From Tranzscheliella williamsii (lineage: Eukaryota > Basidiomycota > Ustilaginomycetes > Ustilaginales > Ustilaginaceae): a stretch of 64,000 nt of DNA. The stretch is from the NCBI GenBank assembly GCA_023212725.1, contig JALBYF010000044.1:1-64000 (forward strand). Reading direction: 5' to 3'. A program made the position numbers and the translations under genes. Below are positions 1 to 10,068 of the stretch, in pieces (position 1 is the stretch's first letter; each line of letters starts with the position of its first letter). Below the pieces are notes generated by a model. It ran no database searches. It saw nothing but the letters and a program-made list of their open reading frames with translations, and was not told where the DNA came from.

Positions 1-299
1 TGCCAGTCAATGTGCAGTGGGATGTTGCGATCTCAGCGTTGCTACATCCTTCCTGCTAGCAAAGACTTGCGCGCCATCTCTACCTGCATACGTCAACGAC
101 CTTCCTTTCGACACTGCCTGTCCCGACAGACATACTACTCCGAAGTCCTGGGGCTGCAAAGAGGAATGGAGAAGGGAACGGAGAAGGGACGGCCATGAAT
201 GCTTCTGGTCGTTGTACAGCTTTGCTGATGCAGCCTGGCGTTCGCCTGCTTTTCTTCTTTCTCTTTCTTCCCTGCATCCTCATCGCACTCTTATTCGAC

Positions 300-1100
300 A
301 GTTCGAGCAAACCCCGTCACGGTTCACTGGGTTTCCTTCCCCGAAAGTGAGCTGCTCGACACCGCGGAAAGGTTAAGGCGTAAGTATCATTTCCGGAATT
401 TGGGCTGCCATGTCGAGGTTGCACAGCCAGACTGACTTTGTTGCGACTCTACCCTGTACTTTGAAACACAGCTTCCCCAAGGATGACCCCAAGAAGCCCG
501 TCCACCTTACCGCCATGATTGGTTACAAGGCTTGCATGCCCCACATTGCTCGAGACCTTGACCGACCCGGTTCCAAGATGCACAAGAAGGAGATTGTCGA
601 GGCTGTTACCGTCATCGAGATTCCTCCTATGGTTGCCGTTGGTGTTGTCGGCTATGTCGAGACTCCTCGTGGTCTGCGATCGTTGACCACCGTCTGGGCC
701 GAGCACTTGTCCGACGAGGTCAAGCGTCGCTTCTACAAGAACTGGTACCGAAGCAAGAAGAAGGCCTTCACCAAGTACGCCAAGAAGCACTCTGAGAGCA
801 ACGGCGCCCCTAACGCCCGTGGACTGGAGCGCATCAGTAAGTACTGCACTGTTGTTCGAGTCCTTGCCCCCAGATCCGCAAGATTGGCTCCAAGCAAAAG
901 GAACCTCACCTCATGGAGGTTCAGGACAAGATCTACGGTGCTATCGACTTCGACACTACCGACAAGATTATCACCCTCCTGGGTGGCTTCCCTGAAGACC
1001 GACTTCGTCGTGACCAAGGGATCTAGCCCTTGTGTCTCTTAACTTCAAGGAGTCATCCACACGGTACACAAGCCATCTTTGGGTGCCATCTCGACATCTT
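300..1100 (+). pseudogene. Degenerate copy of 60S ribosomal protein L3 (RPL3)
   Basis: Conceptual translation in pieces matches ribosomal protein L3: HGSLGFLPRK (about 319-349), then [20 protein letters not shown] after an intron, [20 protein letters not shown], and [18 protein letters not shown]. It cannot make L3. An in-frame TGA at 348-350 sits where L3 has an arginine (CGA/CGT) after LPRK. About 4 nt are missing near 872, which shifts the frame before QIRK. Roughly 100 codons are missing after LMEVQ (about 925), joining directly to DFDTTDK near the C-terminal third. A further frame change follows at about 990, and only a faint trace of the C-terminal region remains to about 1100. Substitutions also hit conserved sites (KAGMTHIV became KACMPHIA). 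The intron at 380-471 keeps canonical GTAAGT and CAG ends and joins in frame, so this looks like a decayed genomic duplicate, not a reverse-transcribed one. The boundaries are approximate. Confidence 0.85.
380..471 (+). other. Intact intron inside the RPL3 pseudogene
   Basis: The intron runs from GTAAGTATC to ACACAG. Splicing joins GC to C and restores the L3 reading ...GKVKAFPKDD... This supports a duplication of genomic DNA as the origin of the pseudogene. Confidence 0.75.
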
Positions 1101-1754
1101 GGTGAGCCAGATCATTTCGCATACGGGAGTACAACAGAACCAAGGCGACAAGAAGAGGCTATGACTTTGCAACAATCACAACCCCAGAGGAGATGGTCGT
1201 ATACATATCATGTCTTGCTGATCTGCTCAAAGAATCACGTCCTAGATCTTACAAGGCGTGTTGTCTATCGGGCCCGGCTCTGAATTTGTTTGTGATCGGG
1301 ATGCGATGCGATCCTAGCCTGTGCTTTCCAAAGGCAGGAGGCGCGCGCAGATGGCTCTGCGCCAGCTCGCAAGGCAGAAGTGAAGGCAGAGTGTCTGCCA
1401 GTGCATTCAACGCAGTACTTCTGCGCAGCCTTCTGGCTTAACGACGCGCAGCCGAAGACTTTTTACGATGTGAATAGTATAGCATAAAGGGCCACTGTCT
1501 CCCTGGCAATGTGGAGCCTGTTGACAATCTCACATACGAATTTTTTCGGTTCGAGCTGTGAGATCTTGATGTGGAGGCGGGGAATGCATGCATGCTGAGA
1601 AAGCGCGAAAGTCCCAGGATTGCTGAGCAAACGTACGTCCCGGCCCTGGGCAAGGACGTCCTGCCGCCGCTCGACCACAACTTGCAATGGGTGTCTGGCT
1701 TCTGCTCTGCCCTTACAGCGCTTTAGCTTTGACAGACGCTGCGGATTTGCGGAT
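1101..1754. other. Intergenic, no gene recognised
   Basis: This lies between the RPL3 remnant and the O-methyltransferase. No convincing ORF, RNA gene or repeat was seen. The left part may hold further unrecognisable debris of the L3 copy. The right part is the presumed promoter and leader of the methyltransferase. Confidence 0.5.
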
Positions 1755-2615
1755 ATGAAGGACACGGTTGATGTGCCGCACGAGACGCCGCTGGTGTCAG
1801 CGTCGACGCTGCTGAGATCGGTGGTGTCGCAGCTGGATACGAGCAAGCCGGTGAGCGAGACGCAGCTGCGCCAGTTGCAGCTGGTGTCGCGGCTGCTGGG
1901 GGGGGTGGACGAGTATTTGGACGGGGTGTCGAGTGCGGCGCCTGAGGTGCAGGGCCCGCTGCTGAAGGCGACGGCGGAGCACGACTGGGACGGCGCGTGG
2001 GAGCGGCGGCAGACCCTCTTCCACCTCGGCGCGCAGTGGTCGGCGGGCGCGTACGAAGGCAATCTCGTCGGCCTGCTCACCCGGCTCACCAACGCGAAAA
2101 AGGCACTCGAGATCGGCATGTTCACCGGCACCACCACCGTCTGCATCGCCGCCCAGCTGCCCACCGGCGGCAAGGTCACCACGCTGGAAATCGACCCCTA
2201 TCTCAAGGCTTTCACCCGTCCACTCTTCCTCCAGTCCGGCCTGGCTGACAAGATCGACGTCCGCATCGGCAGCGCCACCGACCATCTCGACGCACTCGCC
2301 ACCAACATCCTCTCGGACGACGACGCCTACGACATCATCTTTGTCGACGCCGACAAAACCGGCTACGCCGCCTACTTCCACACCATCCTCGACAAGGGCC
2401 TCCTCAAACGCAACGGCCTCCTGGTCGTCGACAACACCCTCTACAAGGGCTCGCCTTGGACCCCCGGCCTCGTCGACGAGCCGCTGCTCCGTATCGGCAA
2501 GGCCAATGCCAACGCCATCCACGAGTTCAACCAGCTGGTTCGCAACGACTCGCGCGTAGAAGTCGTCGTCCTGCCCGTCCGCGACGGTGTCAGCCTGATT
2601 ATGCGCACCGACTAG
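1755..2615 (+). CDS. SAM-dependent O-methyltransferase, caffeoyl-CoA/catechol OMT type
   Basis: Predicted 286 residues, intronless. The ATG at 1755 is used; upstream in-frame codons offer only non-ATG starts. The protein has the class I methyltransferase fold of the small cation-dependent OMT family. The SAM-binding motif I is LEIGMFTGTTT at about residues 118-128, acidic motif II follows with TTLEIDPY, and the metal-binding DIIFVDADK at about 194-202 and VVDNTLYKG at about 224-232 supply the D...DN ligands. Family members transfer a methyl group from SAM to a hydroxyl of a small aromatic or catechol-like acceptor using Mg2+. The acceptor here cannot be deduced. The length is a little above bacterial and plant relatives (about 220-250 residues) because of an N-terminal extension. 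Cytosolic location is inferred. The gene is convergent with tubulin cofactor C, with only 85 bp between stops. Confidence 0.9.
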   Translation: MKDTVDVPHETPLVSASTLLRSVVSQLDTSKPVSETQLRQLQLVSRLLGGVDEYLDGVSSAAPEVQGPLLKATAEHDWDGAWERRQTLFHLGAQWSAGAYEGNLVGLLTRLTNAKKALEIGMFTGTTTVCIAAQLPTGGKVTTLEIDPYLKAFTRPLFLQSGLADKIDVRIGSATDHLDALATNILSDDDAYDIIFVDADKTGYAAYFHTILDKGLLKRNGLLVVDNTLYKGSPWTPGLVDEPLLRIGKANANAIHEFNQLVRNDSRVEVVVLPVRDGVSLIMRTD

Positions 2616-2700
2616 AACGAGACCCCATAGCGCACTTCACACTCGTCGCACTCGTATGCAAAAAATCTCAAGACTATGTGAAGAGCTGCACGATGGCTGG

Positions 2701-3849
2701 CTATGGCTGTGTAGGCGGCAGCGCGGACGACAGCACGGTCGAGACCGAGGCCGACAAGTCCGCGCTGCTCGGAGCTGGTCCGAGTAGTGCCAGAGCGGCG
2801 TCAATGCTAGTGAGAAGCGTTGAGACGGCGTGCTGCTCAAAGACGAGTGCAAAGTTAGCGGTGCTGGCGGATGCAGCTGCGTTGGCAGAACGGTCGGAAG
2901 ACGCGCGAGAACCGAGCTGTGCGCTGTTGATCAGGTCGTCGAAGTCCTGCACTTTGAAAGTGTCTTGCTGGTCTGGCGCGGCGACAAAGTTGAGGGCTGT
3001 GCATGCTTCCATTGTGACGACGCTGCCCCTCTTTGTGGACAGTGCGATCGTGCACCGCGTCGAGTCGTGGATGCGGAACTGATGGCACGAGGCCGCGATC
3101 AGCACACACGACCGCAATTCGTGCGCCATAATGCTGCCGTCGATGTGCGGCAGCAGCACGATCGAAGCGTCGATCGATCGGAGCTGCACCGACCTGAACC
3201 GCTCCTCCGCCCTGCGCAGGTCAATAATCGAATGGCTGATCGCGGAAATGGCGAGCGAAGTGCCTGCATCTGCGTCTGGCGATGCAGCCTGCCCGTTGCG
3301 CGCGTAATAGACCTCTTTCAAGTCGCAGATGGCGATGTGCCGTGGTTGCGTCGACGGATGAGCCGGCTGGAGGGAGCCGGCCTGCGCATCTTGCTGCAAG
3401 CCACTGCTCGAGCCGCTTCGCGCGGCTGGTAGGGCCGAGGTGCCCTGGCTAGTGACTGGCGGGGCGGCAGCTGGTTGCGGGCGTCGCTTGAAGGCAAAGG
3501 TGGTGCGTGGAAGGCTGGCGGTGGTGCTGGAGTCTGCTTCGCATGGGTGCGCGCGCGCGGCTGCGGTGATGTGCCTCGTTCGCTGGTCGAGCTGGTTCGA
3601 TATCCTCTCAAGGCTACGCTCATGGAGGCCGCGGTCGTGCGCCGGCAGCATGCCACTGGTAGTTGCTTGCGTCAGCTCCGCTCGAAGCGTCGCAAACGTC
3701 CGCAGCACCGCCTGCAGAGCCTCCTTGCTCTCCGCCGCCGCAATAGCGCTCTCGATCTCGCCGAGCCGCCCCTTGAACCGCTCATAGAACTCGTGTGCGC
3801 CCGTCGCATTCGCCCGCGACGCATTCCCCACCGAAGACGTCGACGCCAT
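2701..3849 (-). CDS. Tubulin-folding cofactor C (TBCC domain)
   Basis: Predicted 382 residues, intronless. The first ATG in the open frame is at 3849 (MASTSSVGNA). The N-terminal part (about 20-110) is helical, with FYERFKGRLGEIESAI and a long Glu/Arg stretch like the spectrin-like region of cofactor C. A Ser/Pro/Ala linker follows. From about residue 175 comes the C-CAP/TBCC beta-helix: HIAICDLKEVYY, SIDASIVLLPHIDGSIMAHE, CHQFRIHDS and SVVTMEACTALNF. The QFRIH segment corresponds to the QLRxH arginine-finger motif by which cofactor C stimulates beta-tubulin GTP hydrolysis in the cofactor D/E complex. The closely related RP2 and cyclase-associated proteins share the fold, but the N-terminal helical region favours cofactor C. 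Divergent from ARO2. Confidence 0.82.
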   Translation of the reverse strand: MASTSSVGNASRANATGAHEFYERFKGRLGEIESAIAAAESKEALQAVLRTFATLRAELTQATTSGMLPAHDRGLHERSLERISNQLDQRTRHITAAARAHPCEADSSTTASLPRTTFAFKRRPQPAAAPPVTSQGTSALPAARSGSSSGLQQDAQAGSLQPAHPSTQPRHIAICDLKEVYYARNGQAASPDADAGTSLAISAISHSIIDLRRAEERFRSVQLRSIDASIVLLPHIDGSIMAHELRSCVLIAASCHQFRIHDSTRCTIALSTKRGSVVTMEACTALNFVAAPDQQDTFKVQDFDDLINSAQLGSRASSDRSANAAASASTANFALVFEQHAVSTLLTSIDAALALLGPAPSSADLSASVSTVLSSALPPTQP

Positions 3850-4468
3850 CCTGGCCAGCACGTAAGCGGCGCAGTGCAGGCGTCGCAGTCCAGCTGTCAA
3901 CGCTCCCCGCCTCGCTCGCTATAACCAGCTGGGAGCGCAAGTGACGTCGGCTCGCCTGCTGCAATCTTTTAGATCAAACGTAACTCTACTTGGTGGGTAA
4001 AAGTAGGTGATGGCTGCGCCCATCGATCGGATCTAGGCCGAGCGCCTTTCTAGTCGGAAGCATAGCTACCACTGCTCGCTCACAAACTGCAAGTCGTGAG
4101 TGGTTGGCAGCTCTTTCGTCGTTCTAAGGGCACGGCTCTTGCGTCGGCCTTGCAACGCAGCTGTGACTCGTGGAATCTGACACACTGCGAGCTATTTTTA
4201 TTATTCCGGTTGTGATTTCTTCTCGAGTCCTTTTTCGGCTGGCCTTGGCAAGGCGACCCCAACGCCCCGCCAACGCATACTGCCTTTCAGCAGAGCAACT
4301 TGATGAACCTTGGCAACGAGCAAGAGAGCTCACTTGACCTCGTTCACCTCCTTCTCCGTTCTCACTCCTGGGCCCTACGCAGCTTTACTTCCGTACCTTG
4401 CTGTTGGCTTCGACCTTGTTTGACTTGGCAGAAGCGGGAGCGTGCGCTGCATCTTCTGGCCCATCATC
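3850..4468. promoter_or_regulatory. Divergent promoter region, TBCC (-) and ARO2 (+)
   Basis: 619 bp separates two divergent start codons. No ORF of note. A TTTTTATTATTCC A/T-rich stretch near 4195 and pyrimidine-rich tracts (about 4340-4400) before ARO2 are ordinary for fungal promoters. No specific factor site could be defended. Confidence 0.5.
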
Positions 4469-5854
4469 ATGTCGACTTTTGGCAGCCATTTCCGCGTGAC
4501 GACCTACGGGGAGTCGCACTGCGCCTCGGTGGGATGCATCGTCGATGGCGTACCTCCTGGCATGGCACTCGAACCGCAGGACATCCAGACCCAGCTTTCG
4601 CGTCGCCGTCCGGGCCAGTCCAACCTGACCACGCCGCGCGATGAGAAGGACCGCGTCGAGATTCAGTCCGGTGTAGAGAGGGGCGTTACCCTCGGCACTC
4701 CGATCGCTATGCTCGTCCGCAACCAGGACCAACGGCCCCACGACTACACCGACGAGACGCTGGACGCCTACCCGCGCCCCTCCCACGCCGATTTCACCTA
4801 CTTGGAAAAGTACCACGTCAAGGCCTCTTCGGGCGGAGGAAGGAGTTCGGCGCGTGAGACCATCGGTCGTGTCGCTGCCGGCGCCCTGGCGGAAAAATAT
4901 CTCCACCAGGCCTACGGCATTGAGATCGTCGCTTTCGTCTCCAGTGTAGGCAAGGTGCATATCCCGAGATACCCTGGCGAAGAGCTCGCAAAGAATGTCG
5001 TCAGTGGAGCCCCAATCGCTTCGGAAACAAACGATGGCCAGGGCGTCAAGGTGGACGGCAAGAGCTTCTACGGCGAAAGCGCAACCGATGGCCCACCACA
5101 GACAAAGGTGGACAACATCATGAACACCGACAGTCTGACAGAGGAGGAGGCTGAGGAGCCACTTTCCAAGGAGTTCCGCCAGTTGTTGAGCACCATTACC
5201 CGCGCCAAGGTGGACGAGAATGCCATCCGCTGTCCGCACGATGCGGCTGCCGAGATGATGCGTCAACGCATCCTGCTCGCCAAGGCAAACAACGACAGTA
5301 TCGGCGGCACGGTTACCTGCATCATCCGGGGCGTACCGTCTGGACTTGGCGAGCCGTGCTTCGACAAGCTGGAAGCGAAACTGGCTCACGCTATGCTCAG
5401 CATTCCCGCCACCAAGGGCTTCGAGGTGGGTTCCGGCTTCCGTGGCACCGAGGTTGCTGGGTCGAGGCACAATGACAAGTTCTTCCTGCGCGAGGACGGT
5501 CGACTGGGCACGGTGACCAACTGGTCCGGCGGCATCCAGGGCGGCATCAGCAACGGAGAGGACATCTACTTCCGCATCGGCTTCAAGTCGCCCGCCACCA
5601 TCTCGCAGAACCAGAGCACTGCCACCTACGACGGCAAGCCCGGCACGCTCAACACCCGAGGCAGACACGACCCCTGTGTCGTGCCGCGAGCCGTGCCGAT
5701 CGTCGAGGCCATGGCAGCATTGGTTGTCATGGACGCCCTTCTCGCCCAGAACGCAAGGCTAGCTACTGCCAGCAGACTCGACCCCGCCCCCATCGCCAGC
5801 CTGCCCAACAGCATGAAGATGCCCGCTGCCAAAAGCAACCCGGCCGCTCAATAA
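4469..5854 (+). CDS. ARO2: Chorismate synthase
   Basis: Predicted 461 residues, intronless. The start chosen is [17 protein letters not shown], which matches the family N-terminus; an upstream ATG in frame at 4442 would add nine residues not seen in relatives. The enzyme converts 5-enolpyruvylshikimate-3-phosphate to chorismate, the last shared step of aromatic amino acid synthesis, using reduced FMN. All three family signatures are present: [18 protein letters not shown] near residue 14, [20 protein letters not shown] near 130, and [19 protein letters not shown] near 400. Fungal enzymes are usually bifunctional, carrying their own NAD(P)H:FMN reductase activity. The protein is about 85 residues longer than yeast Aro2, with most of the excess in an acidic, variable insertion near residues 190-255. 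The stop codon overlaps an AATAAA. Confidence 0.97.
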   Translation: MSTFGSHFRVTTYGESHCASVGCIVDGVPPGMALEPQDIQTQLSRRRPGQSNLTTPRDEKDRVEIQSGVERGVTLGTPIAMLVRNQDQRPHDYTDETLDAYPRPSHADFTYLEKYHVKASSGGGRSSARETIGRVAAGALAEKYLHQAYGIEIVAFVSSVGKVHIPRYPGEELAKNVVSGAPIASETNDGQGVKVDGKSFYGESATDGPPQTKVDNIMNTDSLTEEEAEEPLSKEFRQLLSTITRAKVDENAIRCPHDAAAEMMRQRILLAKANNDSIGGTVTCIIRGVPSGLGEPCFDKLEAKLAHAMLSIPATKGFEVGSGFRGTEVAGSRHNDKFFLREDGRLGTVTNWSGGIQGGISNGEDIYFRIGFKSPATISQNQSTATYDGKPGTLNTRGRHDPCVVPRAVPIVEAMAALVVMDALLAQNARLATASRLDPAPIASLPNSMKMPAAKSNPAAQ

Positions 5855-5855
5855 A
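5850..5855 (+). terminator. AATAAA polyadenylation-like signal at the ARO2 stop
   Basis: AATAAA overlaps the ARO2 TAA. Its position at the stop is too early for a normal poly(A) signal, so it may be incidental. Confidence 0.25.
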
Positions 5856-6141
5856 GCCCGCGTCCTTCACCCCACCGCCTTACAACCGTGCATGTTGTAG
5901 CATCCTGTCCATGCTTTTGCTCGCGCAATACAGCTCCGTGCATGCTACTTTCGCGTGCGTGAGATGGACAGACAATCAGGCAGCTTCCCTTCCCGCACCT
6001 GCTCTCTAGGTGCATCATGCTGTCTGTCTTTCTCATTGCACTAGGGTTCGGTCGCGCAAGAAGGCGACACTGTGAGGCGGCAGGGTGGGGCAGGACGGGT
6101 GTCGATGTCGGGAGTCAGTTCGGCGGTGCGAGGGCCGTGGG

Positions 6142-7088
6142 CTACTGCTGCTGGGCGGCGTCGCGGAGGGCAGCGATGGGGTCCCAGGCGCGATAGACCT
6201 TGCAGGTCTTGCGCTCGCGCCGGACGAGGTTCTTTCCCGCCTCGCCAAGGACCTTGGCTCGCCATTCGGTGTTGCAGGCAGCCTTGTACTCGGCGGTCTC
6301 TTCCGGGTTTTCGCTGTCGTATTCTGCGGGCGCGGGTGAAATTGTTGGCGGTGGGGACATGGCTGGTCAGCACGGAAGGTGGGGAAGCAGAAAGGGGGGT
6401 TGCGGTACGTACCGTGGAGTCCGAGGCAGGTGGGTACGGCGGCAGCGTCGGTGGGTTTGGCGAGGGTGCCGTTGACGCCGTTGTCGAGGAGGGTGAAGCG
6501 GCGAGAGCGCCTCCAGCCGGGGACCTTGCTGAGGAGGGGGGCGTGTTCGCGGTCGAACCAGGCTTGGTACTCGTGTGCGGCTTCGGGGACGAGGTCGACG
6601 CTGTTGGCGACCAGATAGCGCGGTGTGTCTTGGGCGAGCTGTGGGCGGAGGCCGAGCGGGGGCGGGGCGCCCGCGCCGCGCCCCGCCTGCAGCGAGTCGT
6701 CCAAGTCGCTGTCGTACTCCAGCCGGTAGATGCGCCGGTCGACAACGCCAAGCCGCGTGAACAGCTCCGCCTCCCGCGCACTCCGCTCGCTCCGCAGCGA
6801 CGTGTACCGCGCATCCGCAAACGTCCCGTTGTCGCTCACCGTATACACCGCCCCCCAGCCCGTCCCCGCCGGCCCCACCCCCCCTGCCCCCACATCAACA
6901 CTAGTCCCCGTAACCGCATACCGCACAGCAGACCGGAACGTGCTGAACCGCTCAATCCGCAACGGAACATGCTCGCTGTCGTACCATTCGTGAAACTCCT
7001 CCAGCGACACCTCCGGCCCCGGCTCCATGAACACCACCAGCAGACCAGAGTCGCCCGACACAAACTTGGAGTCGACGTTGCTGGACAT
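6142..7088 (-). CDS. EthD-like dimeric alpha/beta-barrel protein, two repeats
   Basis: Two exons: 6413-7088 and 6142-6323, with the intron at 6324-6412 (donor GTACGT, acceptor CGCAG). Splicing gives LGLH|EYDSENPEETAEYK and a 285-residue product. The start is the first ATG (MSSNVDSKFV). Two related segments, LVVFMEPGPEVSLEEFHEWY...HVPLR at about residues 16-45 and LVPEAAHEYQAWFDREHAPLL at about 160-190, have the EF..WY..EH.P pattern of EthD/dimeric alpha-beta-barrel proteins. Such proteins include small ligand-binding or monooxygenase-like folds. No catalytic residue can be assigned, and the substrate is unknown. The C-terminal exon is charged (NTEWRAKVLGEAGKN). The central Gly/Val-rich and Pro-rich loops are typical of this GC-rich stretch. 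Confidence 0.68.
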
Positions 7089-7530
7089 GATCTCCCTGAG
7101 CGTTCTCCGCAGACTGGAGACGAAGAATCCGGCGGCCGATGAGAGTGATGGTGTAGCTGCAAAAGAACCTCGCAGCGCAAACGCAGCAGCAATCAACTAT
7201 CGATGTAGGATCGTTCCTGCTTCCGCCATTTCCGACCGGCTTCAAACACGGCCTTTGTGGGGAAAGAATCTACACTCAAGCCAAAAGTTTACAGAGGGAA
7301 GATCGATCTTCCGTCCCCAGCCGCTGCTTGACTGTTCACTTCGCCCCCTTCCTAACACTCTCACCAAATCTGGTCTGAAGAGATCCCATTCAGCAGATAA
7401 CCATCGCGATGAGGATGTTTACGCAGGACAGAACGACTAGATGGAATAGCATGTGCTCTGAGACTACGGACGAGTGATTGGATAACCAAGCAGCAGAGGC
7501 CTGTTCCTCTGCTATACTGGCTCGTGACCC
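7089..7530. other. Intergenic between SEC27 3' end and the EthD-like gene
   Basis: 442 bp between two minus-strand genes: it carries the 3' flank of the EthD-like gene's upstream region and the 3' end region of SEC27. In the EthD-like gene's frame the reading stays open for 36 codons upstream of its ATG but contains no other ATG. Nothing else recognised. Confidence 0.4.
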
Positions 7531-10068
7531 TTAGATCAAGCTGTCCGACGGCGTGCTACTGCCTGCGCCATTGGCCGCCTTCTTCCTAGGTGCGGCCATT
7601 TTTGCACGCAACTCCGTCTCTCTGGACAGGCTCTGCGCCCAGCCCTCCTCGAATGCGGCTTCGTTTTTAGATGGATCGGCAATGGAGGCCGCGATCTCGT
7701 TCTGCTTATGTCGATTGGTAGACTGGAGCTCGCCTTTCCACTGCGACACCACCTGGGGCGCTTTGCTGGGGGCATATGTTCTTGCAAACAGCGCAGCCTC
7801 AGCTAGCCGTCCAGCGTTCTCAAGAACCTCGATGCACGAATCCACTTCGCCCAACTGCAGGTACGCCGCAAAGGCGATGTTGGTCGAGCCCTTGGCCGTA
7901 GCTAAGTCTGCAAGCTTTCCCAGAAGGTCGCGATCGTTGGTCGACGTCGCTACCAACAGCATTGAGGAGAGGTCCTGCGCCTTCTCAAAACACTCTTTCG
8001 CAAGAGCTACGTTCCATCTTGCCAGCGCCTTATCGCCGATGGTTCGCCATTTGGATTCAGATCCAGCTTGAGGACCACTGCGTGCGATGTCCAGAGCCGT
8101 TTCGAAGTTGTCTAATGAGATAGCAAGGTCGAAACGGTGCTCAGGATCCGTGGATACCTCCAAAGCAATCTCGTTCAGATCCTGCGACTCGAGGAAGCGT
8201 GCGACTCGGTTTCTTTGTTCCGTAGGCACCTGCTCCAGGACCTCTGCAGCAGCGTCGAGATCACCGCGCAGAATAGCTGTCTGATATTCGACCAGCGCTT
8301 GCGAGAGAGAGTAGCTGAAGATCGACATGTCTTTATTGATCACGTACACTCGGCCGTGCTGCGGAATATAGCCGAGCAGATAGATCTCATTGTCGGAATG
8401 TGTAATGGTGTGGCTTTGCTCGCCAATCAAATATTGCAGTCGATTGGTCGAGTTGGTGTAGATGAAGCATTCGCCCATCCATTTTGCTGTCCGGACAGAC
8501 TCGCTGACCTCCGTGACAACCTCAAAGGCTGCCTCAACGCCGTCGTCCTCTATTTCAGCGCCTGAGTCAAGATGGCTGGCGTAGGCTTCTCGATTGAACC
8601 GCAGAATGTAGAAGGAGTCGTCTCCAACGATGGCAACAAGCTCACCTGTGGTCGACCAGTGGATTGCCTTTGCCTCGACATCGACTCGGCGAACTAGTGC
8701 ACCGGTCTCCCAATCGTAGAAGCAGACAAAGCCTCCGCCAAGAACGGCAAGCAACGAGCCACCAGCGACACTTTCCACATTGTACGCAAGTGTCAGAAGC
8801 CCGGTTCGCTCCTTAAAAGTGCGGAAGACCTTGACCTTGGAGCCCCCTTCGTGAACGGCGTAGGTATTGCTGTCGCTAGCCCAGGCAAAACTGAGACCTA
8901 CACCGAAAGCCTTGTTTCTCCATGCAAGCGCAGTGTAGATGATGTACTCGCCATCGCCGCAAACGGTAACGAAGCGGCCGTTGGGGCTGTGCTGAAGCGT
9001 TTGAGGATACACTTCTGTGGTTCCCATCTCTCGTATGCTAACGGGGAGCCGCTGGCCATCAGGGACGCTTTCTTCCGCTGTCGTTCCGACATTGGCACTG
9101 AGGACTTCCGAGTTCTTGGCCCAGACAACTTTACCAGCTGCATCCATGCTGACACTTGGTTCTTCCTTACCGAGTTTGACGACCACGGCCCCTTCATCGT
9201 AGCCGATAGCCACATCGTTACCGGACTTCTTGTAAGCGACACACCAGACCCTCTCCAGGCCGTAGTCAAGCGTGGATTCCAGCCTGTAGGTGTTAGAGTG
9301 CCAAAGCTTGACGGTACCGTCCTCGGAACCCGAGATGATGAGTGGCAGTGTGGGATGAAAGACGGCAAAGGAGACGTTGGAGGTATGTCCGGTGAGCGTC
9401 TGAACGCATGATTTGGACAGGTAGTCCCAAATTTTGATGGTGCGGTCGTCGCCAGTGGTGAGCATGTATGGCTTCTCGCCGCCATGGAAGTATTCGACGT
9501 AGTTGACACCTTTGTCGTGGGCGTCGAGGGTGAAGTTGGCGACGCTGGATCCGAGAGTCCAGACCTTGACGGTTCTGTCGAGACACGAAGAGGCAAAGGT
9601 GTTGGAGTCTTTGGGATTGAAGCAGAGGTTCATGATATAGTGGGTATGACCTTCGAAGGTCTGTACGAGACGCCAGCCCTTGTCCCAATCCCACATCTTG
9701 ATGGTCATGTCATCGCTACCTGTGAGGACATAGGGGCCCGTAGGGTGGACAGCAAGGCATCGGATGTAATCTGGATGAGCCTCAAAGTTGACGACCTTCT
9801 CGTGGGTGTTGTAATTGAAGGCTCGAAGCTGAAAGTCGTCAGAGCCGGCAACAAACCAGTTTTTGCGAGCTATGAACTTGACGCATCGCACTGGTACGTT
9901 TGTCACTTCAAAGGTCTTGACAATGACACCAGTCTCGTAATTCCAGATGTTAACGGAACCAGAGTAGAGACCAGCGAGGAGCCAGGGCTCAGTAGGATGA
10001 AAGTCGAGCGACTTGACTCTTTCAGACCTAGCGAAGAGCTTCCGCTGTATATCGAGGAGCATCGGCAT
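7531..10068 (-). CDS. SEC27: Coatomer subunit beta' (COPI)
   Basis: Predicted 845 residues, intronless. The start MPMLLDIQRKLFARSERVKS matches the family N-terminus. Beta'-COP is part of the COPI B-subcomplex and binds KKXX retrieval signals on Golgi-to-ER vesicles. Residues 1-300 are the first WD40 propeller, with near-invariant family stretches FIARKNWFVAGSDDFQ, FEAHPDYIRCLAVHPTGPYV, CLDRTVKVW and GHTSNVSFAVFHPTLPLIIS. A second propeller (COPI_WD) runs to about 600, followed by an alpha-solenoid (about 600-770) with helical pairs such as RSGPQAGSESKWRTIGDKAL. The C-terminal tail is short and variable. The length is slightly below yeast Sec27 (889) and human COPB2 (906). Codon use is GC-rich like its neighbours. 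Confidence in the identity is very high. Confidence 0.97.
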   Translation of the reverse strand: MPMLLDIQRKLFARSERVKSLDFHPTEPWLLAGLYSGSVNIWNYETGVIVKTFEVTNVPVRCVKFIARKNWFVAGSDDFQLRAFNYNTHEKVVNFEAHPDYIRCLAVHPTGPYVLTGSDDMTIKMWDWDKGWRLVQTFEGHTHYIMNLCFNPKDSNTFASSCLDRTVKVWTLGSSVANFTLDAHDKGVNYVEYFHGGEKPYMLTTGDDRTIKIWDYLSKSCVQTLTGHTSNVSFAVFHPTLPLIISGSEDGTVKLWHSNTYRLESTLDYGLERVWCVAYKKSGNDVAIGYDEGAVVVKLGKEEPSVSMDAAGKVVWAKNSEVLSANVGTTAEESVPDGQRLPVSIREMGTTEVYPQTLQHSPNGRFVTVCGDGEYIIYTALAWRNKAFGVGLSFAWASDSNTYAVHEGGSKVKVFRTFKERTGLLTLAYNVESVAGGSLLAVLGGGFVCFYDWETGALVRRVDVEAKAIHWSTTGELVAIVGDDSFYILRFNREAYASHLDSGAEIEDDGVEAAFEVVTEVSESVRTAKWMGECFIYTNSTNRLQYLIGEQSHTITHSDNEIYLLGYIPQHGRVYVINKDMSIFSYSLSQALVEYQTAILRGDLDAAAEVLEQVPTEQRNRVARFLESQDLNEIALEVSTDPEHRFDLAISLDNFETALDIARSGPQAGSESKWRTIGDKALARWNVALAKECFEKAQDLSSMLLVATSTNDRDLLGKLADLATAKGSTNIAFAAYLQLGEVDSCIEVLENAGRLAEAALFARTYAPSKAPQVVSQWKGELQSTNRHKQNEIAASIADPSKNEAAFEEGWAQSLSRETELRAKMAAPRKKAANGAGSSTPSDSLI

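Noticed and set aside
4385..5668. 427-codon open frame antisense to chorismate synthase
   Set aside because: It mirrors the GC-biased codons of ARO2 on the other strand and shows no domain; ARO2 itself has all family signatures.
8851..9411. + strand ORFs antisense to SEC27
   Set aside because: Reverse-strand shadows of a well-conserved gene.
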